Positions 24,414-30,857 of a DNA stretch of 35,730 nt are shown here, one piece after another. Each line of letters begins with the position of its first letter. Position 1 is the first letter of the stretch. The notes below the pieces were generated by a model. It ran no database searches, was not told the DNA's origin, and saw only the letters and a program-made list of their open reading frames with translations. Source of the DNA: Bacteroidales bacterium (GTDB taxonomy: Bacteria; Bacteroidota; Bacteroidia; Bacteroidales; Tenuifilaceae); NCBI GenBank assembly GCA_017454165.1, contig JAFTDN010000166.1, positions 1-35,730 on the forward strand, written 5' to 3'. The translations under genes and the position numbers were made by a program.

Positions 24414-25085
24414 TTAGTCCTGGTGGCCATCGATAAATCGTAGCACCGACAGCCATACTAGGCTACACGTGAGCAATCCCATGGCGGTTAGTGCGGGCAG
24501 AAAACCGTTATATGATTCAGGGGTATCGGACAGGAAGAAAACACGCAGCAGCATTGCTGTGAGGGCTAAATTAAGCACCCTGCGTTTCCATGTGGGCTCA
24601 ATACAAATCCATGCGGCCAGCAGGTAGGCCGTTAGGCCCGCCACAAACCACGGTAGCGTGGTGAGCAGCACGTGGCGCACCATTTCGGGCGCAATCACGG
24701 GCCGCAAGGCCACGTGCATTAGCCCTAGGCAGAGGGCAAAGCTGATGGTCAGGGTAATCACTCCATAAAATAACATGGCGGAGGTGGTTTTCAAACGCGA
24801 GCATGGCAGGTGCAATGTGAGCTTCAGGCATTTGCGGTGCATTTCGGGCATCAGCTGCACCAGGGCCAGCACCACGCCGAGCAGCATGGGAAGCGTGGCC
24901 AAGGAATCCACTATTATCGCATCGCGCAGCAGCATCACCTGCCATATATGGTCGGCCCCTTTGATGTCCATGGCGCGGTGCATACGCAGCATTAAAAAGC
25001 CGCTAGAACCGAGCATTATTACATTAATCAGCAGCAGGAACCATCGGGTTTTGAGCCATTCCTTTAGTGCTATTGATTTTAACAT
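24414..25085 (-). CDS. ABC transporter permease subunit
   Basis: A 223-residue inner-membrane protein with six hydrophobic segments (about residues 15-34, 58-78, 103-124, 138-160, 168-180, 193-214) after a short amphipathic N-terminus (MLKSIALKEWLKTRW), the pattern of ABC-2-like permeases. A conserved-looking cytoplasmic loop carries ALVQLMPEMHRKCLKLTLHLP, probably the coupling helix that meets the ATPase. It starts 7 bp after the ATPase stop and is followed by the DUF4857 gene, so the three form a transporter module. Substrate and direction are not evident; the ABC-2-like shape favours export or an energy-transducing role. Confidence 0.78.
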   Translation of the reverse strand: MLKSIALKEWLKTRWFLLLINVIMLGSSGFLMLRMHRAMDIKGADHIWQVMLLRDAIIVDSLATLPMLLGVVLALVQLMPEMHRKCLKLTLHLPCSRLKTTSAMLFYGVITLTISFALCLGLMHVALRPVIAPEMVRHVLLTTLPWFVAGLTAYLLAAWICIEPTWKRRVLNLALTAMLLRVFFLSDTPESYNGFLPALTAMGLLTCSLVWLSVLRFIDGHQD

Positions 25086-25092
25086 GCTGTTT

Positions 25093-25986
25093 TCAGTATT
25101 TACCGGTTAAACCAATGAATGCATCTTCGAGGTTGAGCGGGTGGCTCTGCAGCTCATCGGGGTTGATGCCATCGGCGCGGAGCAGCTGGGCCACCTGTTG
25201 GTGGGGGATGGGCGAGGTGAGCTCCAGCCGTCCGTGCGACACCGTGGGGTGGTACAGCTGCTGGTGGGGCGTGGGGCTGTAGCCCTCGGGCACGGAGCAG
25301 GTGTACTGCCGTACCTGTTCTAGCAGCACGCCCACGGGTTGCTGCACCAGTATGCGCCCGTAGTCCATGATTATGCAATCATCGATGAGCCGCTCCATGT
25401 CCTGTATGATGTGCGAGGTGAGGAACACCGTGCGCTGCTCGGCGCGGGCGTACTCGCGAAGGTAGTCCACGAATAGGCGGCGGTAGCCCGGGTCGAGGCC
25501 GAGCGAGAAGTCGTCGAGCACGAGCAGCTCGGGGTTCTGAGCCAATATCAGCCCCAGTGCCACCTGCGAGCGCTGGCCGCACGACATGCGCGATATGCGC
25601 TGCCTGGGGGCGACGCGGAGCTTGCGCATGAGCTCGTAGTAGGCATCGCGCCGCCACTGGCCAGGGAAGAACGGGGCGTAGAAGTGCTCTATCTGCTCGA
25701 TGTTCATGAACTGGTACTGCACGTGCCCCTCTATCAGCAGCCCTATTTGGCGGCGCATGTGGTGCGGCATGTGCCGCACATCGGTGCCGAATATGGTGCA
25801 GCGGCCTGCCGATGGGGCCAGGTAGCCGCTCAGGATGTTGATGATGGTGGTTTTGCCCGTACCGTTCTTGCCCAGCAGGCCTAGGATGCGCCCTCGCGGT
25901 ACGCTGAACGATAGGTCATTGTATATCTGCCGTTTACCGTAGCTGTGGCTGAGGTGCTGGCAGTCAATCACTATATCGCTGTGCAT
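25093..25986 (-). CDS. ABC transporter ATP-binding protein
   Basis: A 297-residue cytoplasmic ATPase. Walker A is GKNGTGKTT (39-47), the signature is RMSCGQRSQVALG (133-145), Walker B is LLVLDD (154-159) and the switch His is His192 (LTSHIIQD). Two positions differ from the consensus: the signature LSGGQ reads MSCGQ, and the catalytic Glu after Walker B is Asp159 (LDDFSLGLD). I recall a Bacteroidales subfamily with the same DDFSLGLDPGYRR wording, so this looks like a lineage trait. A C-terminal extension of about 70 residues follows the ATPase core. It is preceded by the OB-fold lipoprotein (35-bp gap) and followed by the permease. Confidence 0.9.
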   Translation of the reverse strand: MHSDIVIDCQHLSHSYGKRQIYNDLSFSVPRGRILGLLGKNGTGKTTIINILSGYLAPSAGRCTIFGTDVRHMPHHMRRQIGLLIEGHVQYQFMNIEQIEHFYAPFFPGQWRRDAYYELMRKLRVAPRQRISRMSCGQRSQVALGLILAQNPELLVLDDFSLGLDPGYRRLFVDYLREYARAEQRTVFLTSHIIQDMERLIDDCIIMDYGRILVQQPVGVLLEQVRQYTCSVPEGYSPTPHQQLYHPTVSHGRLELTSPIPHQQVAQLLRADGINPDELQSHPLNLEDAFIGLTGKY

Positions 25987-26021
25987 TGGTGTGCTGTTTT
26001 GGTGCGATCATGGCTGTAGCG

Positions 26022-26600
26022 CTACTGCTCAATGGTGTACGACTTGGCCTCTACGAAGTAGAACGACAGGTAGTCCTTGCCCGATTGCTCCTTGCGTTGG
26101 GCTATGCGTTTGCGGAAGTCGGCGATGCGCCCCTCGGGGGTGTTGGCCGTTTCGCCCTGGGCTTTCTGCTCGGTGGCGCAGTGGTCGGCGGCGGGCTTGG
26201 CTGCATCCTGCTCGGCCTTCTGCTCGGCCAGCTGCTGCTCCCATTGCTGCAGGTAGGCCTCATCGATGCGCTGCTCGCGTAGCGCGCCTTCCACGCGCAC
26301 GGCGTTGTTCACACATTTGGCATCGAACGATCCCAGCTCGGCGGCTTCCACGCGTATGGTCTGCGACTTGTCGGAGCCCATTAGGAATATGCGCCGCCCG
26401 CTGTGGCGGCAGATGTGGGTGCAGACACCTTCGAGCGTTACGGTTTTATCAACCAGCTGCTCGGCGCATGCAAGCAGACTGTCTATCTCGAGCGCGGCGG
26501 GAGCGGCGGTTTGGGCGGTGTTGGACTTGTTGGGGCGGCCGTTGCAGGCCGCTAGCCCCAGCGCTATGGCTGCGAGCGCGAGAATGGTTTTGGTTCTCAT
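26022..26600 (-). CDS. OB-fold-like lipoprotein with a CxHxCxH cluster
   Basis: A 192-residue exported lipoprotein (signal peptide 1-18, lipidated Cys19 in LGLAAC). Residues about 45-105 form a small beta-barrel-like domain (LVDKTVTLEGVCTHIC, RRIFLMGSD, QTIRVEAAELGSF, NNAVRVEGALRE), similar to OB-fold lipoproteins seen in Bacteroidetes. Strikingly, it holds Cys60, His62, Cys64 and His66 in CTHICRH, a good potential metal or haem site. A long Gln/Glu/Ala-rich helical tail follows (QQWEQQLAEQKAEQDA). It sits inside the operon between the DUF6850 barrel and the ABC transporter, the place expected for a periplasmic carrier or sensor. Binding is inference only. Confidence 0.65.
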   Translation of the reverse strand: MRTKTILALAAIALGLAACNGRPNKSNTAQTAAPAALEIDSLLACAEQLVDKTVTLEGVCTHICRHSGRRIFLMGSDKSQTIRVEAAELGSFDAKCVNNAVRVEGALREQRIDEAYLQQWEQQLAEQKAEQDAAKPAADHCATEQKAQGETANTPEGRIADFRKRIAQRKEQSGKDYLSFYFVEAKSYTIEQ

Positions 26601-26648
26601 GGCTGTTGAAATGTAGTAGTTTTACGAATACTTTGGTTGTTTTTGGGG

Positions 26649-28163
26649 CTATATGCACAGGCCAATGCTCATGCCAGCATCCCAGGCGCTGTGGCCGTTG
26701 GAGTAGGCTGCATGTTGCCCCTCAATGTCGATGTGTAGTAACGTTGCGCCCACGGGGATGGCCACCCGTGCCTGCGCTCCCAGGGAGGTGCGGTGCGCCC
26801 GCGCCATGTCGTAGCGCTCTGTTTCGATGCGTCGGGCGTAGGCGTTCACCGTGTGGGTGAGCATCTGCTCTGCCTGCAAGGCGTGGCCGTATGCGCCCCC
26901 AAGGCGCATTAGCAGCAGGGTTTTGCCCAGCCGCCAGGTGCTGCCCAATGCTAATTGTGCATTTATGTGGCTGTAGGTCAGCTCGTTGTGCGGCTGTAGG
27001 TGCTTCTCGGTGGACTGCGCGTAGCACGCGCCAGGCAGCACGTGCCATCGCCAGCGGGGGCTGGCTATGCGCTCGAACAGCCCCATTACTTGGGCCTGTA
27101 GCGCTAGTTCGCTGTACTGCTCCGCCGAAGATAGGCGGGGGTACTCGTTGTTGGCCGCATCGCCGTAGAGCACCTCGGTGCCCGTGCGGGTGGACAGCAC
27201 GGCCTGGGCCGACACGCCCGCCGTGCCCCGCCCATCGGTGCGCCGCCACCCCACCTCGGCTAAGTGCTGGGCGGTGCGCAGCTCGTTTAGGACGAGGTCG
27301 TTCACGCCTATCAGCACCTTCTCGTAGCGCTGGGTGGTGGTGCGCAGGGCGGCGCTCAGGCCCCCGTTTGCGCTTGTGGGCGCAAGCCCCAGCCCTGCTT
27401 CCAGCAGGTGGCCGCTGTAGCTTGTGGAGGTATTGCTACCATCGAAACGGGCGTAGCTCAGCCCTAGCCCTTGCAGGTGGTAGGTCGATGATACGCCGCG
27501 CTCGTTGTAGTAGCTGATGGTGCCGCGCTGCTTGTATTTTTGGGCTGCCGCATCGATGCCCAAGGCGTAGCGGTGCCCCACGTTGCGAGCCAGCCCGAAC
27601 CGGAACTGCATGGTGCCGAACCGGTTGCGCGGGCGCGGGTCGGTGCGGCGGTGCTCCTGCAACGCGCTGAATCCCAGCTCACCTCCCAGAGTCCATTCGC
27701 CTAGGCCGAAGGCCGTGCCCCCCTCGAACTGGTACTGCTCCGAGTGCAGATGTCCGCCCAGCGAGTCGGCGGCCACATAGGGGCGTAGTCGTTGGTAGTC
27801 GGCGGTTTCGTTCCAACGTACGCTGCGATGCATACCGCTTTGGTATAGGGCATCGCCCCACGCTGTGGCCTCATTGCGCAGGGTGCGGTGTGAGCGTCCA
27901 TGTACCGCTATGCCCTGCCAGCCCAGCCCGGTTTGCGGTTCAAGTGCGGCGGTGGTGCGGCTGGCGTGGCCCCGTAGGTTCAGCTCCGATAGGCTATGCT
28001 GGTGGCGCAACGGTCGCAGCGCTGGGCTGGTGTGAGCCGCTTGGGATAGCTGTAGCGCGGGAGCCCACCATTCGTGCGCCCGCACCATCACGCTAGCCGT
28101 ATCGCCCCCAGTGGGCGATACGGCCAGCATGGCGTTTATTGCGGTGCAGAGCAGCAGGTTCAT
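26649..28163 (-). CDS. DUF6850-like outer-membrane beta-barrel protein
   Basis: A 504-residue protein with a short signal peptide (residues about 1-20) and many alternating amphipathic strands with Tyr/Trp/His girdles, such as GTMQFRFGLARNVGHRYALGIDAAAQ and YSELALQAQVMGLFERI. It ends in WDAGMSIGLCI. It resembles the DUF6850 outer-membrane barrels that accompany DUF4876 lipoproteins and TonB-dependent receptors in Bacteroidales. A porin or scaffold role is possible but unknown. It follows the second DUF4876 gene after 18 bp and precedes the OB-fold lipoprotein by 48 bp. Confidence 0.7.
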   Translation of the reverse strand: MNLLLCTAINAMLAVSPTGGDTASVMVRAHEWWAPALQLSQAAHTSPALRPLRHQHSLSELNLRGHASRTTAALEPQTGLGWQGIAVHGRSHRTLRNEATAWGDALYQSGMHRSVRWNETADYQRLRPYVAADSLGGHLHSEQYQFEGGTAFGLGEWTLGGELGFSALQEHRRTDPRPRNRFGTMQFRFGLARNVGHRYALGIDAAAQKYKQRGTISYYNERGVSSTYHLQGLGLSYARFDGSNTSTSYSGHLLEAGLGLAPTSANGGLSAALRTTTQRYEKVLIGVNDLVLNELRTAQHLAEVGWRRTDGRGTAGVSAQAVLSTRTGTEVLYGDAANNEYPRLSSAEQYSELALQAQVMGLFERIASPRWRWHVLPGACYAQSTEKHLQPHNELTYSHINAQLALGSTWRLGKTLLLMRLGGAYGHALQAEQMLTHTVNAYARRIETERYDMARAHRTSLGAQARVAIPVGATLLHIDIEGQHAAYSNGHSAWDAGMSIGLCI

Positions 28164-28181
28164 GGTGTGCGCTGCTAGTGT

Positions 28182-29519
28182 CTAGTGAAATTGATAGTAA
28201 GGGTTGGCCGTTTGGGCGGTCAGGAAATCCTCGCCAGAATTGTTGGTGTCCTGTAGGATTTTTCCATGCTGCACTTTGCGGCGGACGCTTTTCCCGTAGC
28301 GTGTTTTATCCTGCCCTGTGGAGGCTACATAGGTGTAGCCCATGTCGAGCTGTGGGGGGAATAGATTCCATTCCCATACTGTGCTGGGGCAGCAATTCAC
28401 GGCGTCTAAAATCCAGCTGTGGGGAATATTCCAGTAGTCGAAACTCATAGTTCTTATGAACTCTCCAGTGGTGGGGTTGTAAGCATCGTAGCTGTATATC
28501 TGCTTGTAGTCGGCAACGTATTGCTCGGCACCTAGCTGGTTGGCCTCATCGTTGCCTAGGCGGCATAGCGCATATGCGCGATTGCCTTGTACTGTCGGCC
28601 CCCAGATAGTTGCAGTGTAGCAGTATATTTTCTCCATGTTGGGTACATCGGGGTTGTCCACATCGAGGACGTTGGGGTTCGAAGACTCATCGTACCACTC
28701 GTAGTCGGCCTTGGTGAGGTTGAACGAGTTGGAGTTGGCCGCAGTATGGTCTATGGCATTGTCTACCAGCAGGATGCTCTCGCCAGGGGCTACGCGGTGG
28801 TTTACCCCTATCGGGACGCGGTAGATGGCTGCTGCGGGGAAATTGCCGCTATTAATAGGGTCTGGGGTGTAGTCGTTCTTTCCGTTGGAGAGTAGTGCGC
28901 TCTCGGCTATGCATAGGCCATCGGCCAGCAGGGTGTCGTTGGAGTTGTTGTAGATGCGGAAGTATTTATCGCCGGTGTATTGTTTGCCCTCTGGGGTTTC
29001 GGTTCCTGCGAAGAATATCTCGGCAATCAGCCAACCGCCATCGCTGTTGATATTCTTCGAGACGAACGCCGTGAGCGTCTTGCTGCCCAATGCTACATCG
29101 GACTCGGTGATGCTCACATTCTCGGCGTAGGCCTTTATGTTTGACGCTCTAAGCCCCGCTGCCCCAGGCTGCAGCACCACACCTTCCATGGTGATGTTAT
29201 AGAGACCTTCGGGTACGGTTACCTTTACGCGCAGCGGCTCTGCGGTCTTGGTGGCATATAGCGCACCGTTGATATGCGGTTTGCTTTGAGATGTGGCCAC
29301 CATGGGCTGCATGATGTTGTACTCCTCGGCGGTGTTCAGGTTTTTGAGCACCAAGAGGTTGATGCTTGCTGATGTAACATCGGTTAGATCCTCGGGCAGG
29401 TCGAAGCGCAGCTCCTGCGTTACGTACTTAATCTTTTCGTCCTCCTTTTTGCATCCGCCTAGGAGGAGCGTGGCGGCGGCCAGCACCATGGCGGCCATTG
29501 TCAGCGTGTTAGCTTTCAT
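28182..29519 (-). CDS. DUF4876 lipoprotein, copy B
   Basis: A 445-residue exported lipoprotein (lipobox LLLGGC at about residue 23, then KKEDEK). The N-terminal domain (YVTQELRFDLPEDLTDVTSASINLLVLKN) looks like a beta-sandwich with VTVPEGLYNITMEG. The middle resembles a lamin-tail-like fold (WLIAEIFFAGTETPEGKQYTGDKYFRIYNNSNDTLLADGLCI), as in DUF4876 proteins. The end has MGYTYV, RYGKSVRRKV and LQDTNNSGEDF, shared with the neighbouring paralogue. Probably a surface-exposed partner of the TonB-dependent receptor upstream. It follows the first DUF4876 gene after 38 bp. Confidence 0.8.
   Translation of the reverse strand: MKANTLTMAAMVLAAATLLLGGCKKEDEKIKYVTQELRFDLPEDLTDVTSASINLLVLKNLNTAEEYNIMQPMVATSQSKPHINGALYATKTAEPLRVKVTVPEGLYNITMEGVVLQPGAAGLRASNIKAYAENVSITESDVALGSKTLTAFVSKNINSDGGWLIAEIFFAGTETPEGKQYTGDKYFRIYNNSNDTLLADGLCIAESALLSNGKNDYTPDPINSGNFPAAAIYRVPIGVNHRVAPGESILLVDNAIDHTAANSNSFNLTKADYEWYDESSNPNVLDVDNPDVPNMEKIYCYTATIWGPTVQGNRAYALCRLGNDEANQLGAEQYVADYKQIYSYDAYNPTTGEFIRTMSFDYWNIPHSWILDAVNCCPSTVWEWNLFPPQLDMGYTYVASTGQDKTRYGKSVRRKVQHGKILQDTNNSGEDFLTAQTANPYYQFH
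29389..29426. repeat. 38-bp identical segment shared with 30708-30745
   Basis: This stretch in DUF4876 copy B is identical base for base to 30708-30745 in copy A and encodes the common YVTQELRFDLPE start of the mature domain, while flanking DNA differs. Confidence 0.8.
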
Positions 29520-29557
29520 TGTGAAACGAATTTAGTTGAAACTGATGTTGTTATTGT

Positions 29558-30838
29558 TCATTGATGGAAGCGGTGGTGGGGGTTGGCGGGCTGCTCCGGC
29601 TCGAAGTCGATGGACGAGTTGTTGGTGTCCTGCAGCACTATGCCCGCCTTTACCTTGCGGCGTACGCTCTTGCCGTAGCGCTGCTCATCGAAGTCCACCT
29701 TGCCAACGTAGGTGTAGCCCATGTCGAGCGCGGGCGGGGTGAGCAGCATCTGGTACTCGCTCTCCACGCTCAGGTTCACGGCGTCTATCACCCAGGCGTG
29801 GGGGATCAGCCAAGCGTCGGAGCTCATGGGGTAGGTTTCTCCGTTGAACACGAAGTTGTAGTAGAATGTGCAGAAGTACGCGCTGGAGGAATCGGCGTAC
29901 TGCTGGGCCGTGAGCTGGTGGGCCTCATCATCGCCCAGGCGGCACAGTACGTAGCTTTTGAAGCCCCTGTTGTGCAGCGCCCATGCGCCATACGATGGGC
30001 CTGCCACCTGCTCCAGGTTGGGCACCTCGGGGTTGTCTATGTCTTCGCCATTGGGGTCGAACCATTCGAAGTCGGCCCCGCTCAGGTCGAACGACAGCGG
30101 GTTGGCCACCCTGTGGTCGATGGCCTCATCTACCAGCAGCAGGCTTTGGCCTGGTTCCACCATGATGTTGCTCCCCAGCGGGATGCGGTAGATGCAGCAG
30201 GCCGCAAAGGCGTGCTGCACGGGGTCGGGGGTGTAGTCGTACTTCTCCACGGTGAGCAGCTCGCTCTCGGCTATGCCCAGCCCATCGGCGCACAGCGTGC
30301 GGCTGGAGTTGTTGTAGATGCGGAAGTACGTGTCGCCGTAGTACGGCATGCCCTCGGGGGTCTGGGTGCCGGTGAAGAATATCTCGGCAATCACCCACTC
30401 GCCATCGTCGCTATACTGCGATACGAACGTGCTGATGGGCTTTGCGCCCAGTGCCGCCTCGGCCTCGGTGATGCTCACGCCCTCGATGTGTGCCTTTATC
30501 TTGTTGGGTAGCAGGCCCTCCATTTGGGCTTGGCCCTCCATGTCCACGCTGTAGAGGCCCTCGGGCACGGTAACCCTCACGTGCAGCCCTTTGGCGGCGG
30601 TTTGGCCCGCTGTGGCATTCTGCGGTTGTACTATGTTGAACACCTCGGCGGTGTTGGTGTTGCGGAGCGTGAGCTGCTCGATGCTGGCCGAGGTGGCGGC
30701 GGCCAGCTCCTCGGGCAGGTCGAAGCGCAGCTCCTGCGTTACGTATCTCACGCTCTTATCTTCCTTTTGGCATCCGCCCAGCAGGAGCGCGGCGGTCAAT
30801 GCTGCTATGCCTATGGTTATATGTGCTTGGGTACGCAT
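29558..30838 (-). CDS. DUF4876 lipoprotein, copy A
   Basis: A 426-residue exported lipoprotein (LLLGGC followed by QKEDKS). It shares with copy B the order of domains and many exact segments: YVTQELRFDLPE near the start, WVIAEIFFTGTQTPEGMPYYGDTYFRIYNNSS in the middle, then DMGYTYV, RYGKSVRRKV and LQDTNNSS at the end. The two are tandem paralogues that have diverged over most of their length. The TonB-dependent receptor stop is 19 bp upstream. In similar loci receptors work with a lipoprotein that caps them or binds the substrate; that is the likely role but is not shown here. Confidence 0.8.
   Translation of the reverse strand: MRTQAHITIGIAALTAALLLGGCQKEDKSVRYVTQELRFDLPEELAAATSASIEQLTLRNTNTAEVFNIVQPQNATAGQTAAKGLHVRVTVPEGLYSVDMEGQAQMEGLLPNKIKAHIEGVSITEAEAALGAKPISTFVSQYSDDGEWVIAEIFFTGTQTPEGMPYYGDTYFRIYNNSSRTLCADGLGIAESELLTVEKYDYTPDPVQHAFAACCIYRIPLGSNIMVEPGQSLLLVDEAIDHRVANPLSFDLSGADFEWFDPNGEDIDNPEVPNLEQVAGPSYGAWALHNRGFKSYVLCRLGDDEAHQLTAQQYADSSSAYFCTFYYNFVFNGETYPMSSDAWLIPHAWVIDAVNLSVESEYQMLLTPPALDMGYTYVGKVDFDEQRYGKSVRRKVKAGIVLQDTNNSSIDFEPEQPANPHHRFHQ
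30708..30745. repeat. 38-bp identical segment shared with 29389-29426
   Basis: Partner of the repeat in copy B. Direct orientation, about 1.3 kb apart; recombination between them would fuse the two DUF4876 genes and delete one. Confidence 0.8.
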
Positions 30839-30857
30839 GGCTAAACGATTTTATGGG

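Noticed and set aside
29561..30511. Plus-strand open frame opposite DUF4876 copy A
   Set aside because: Shadow frame of a clear lipoprotein gene; no start context and no domain.
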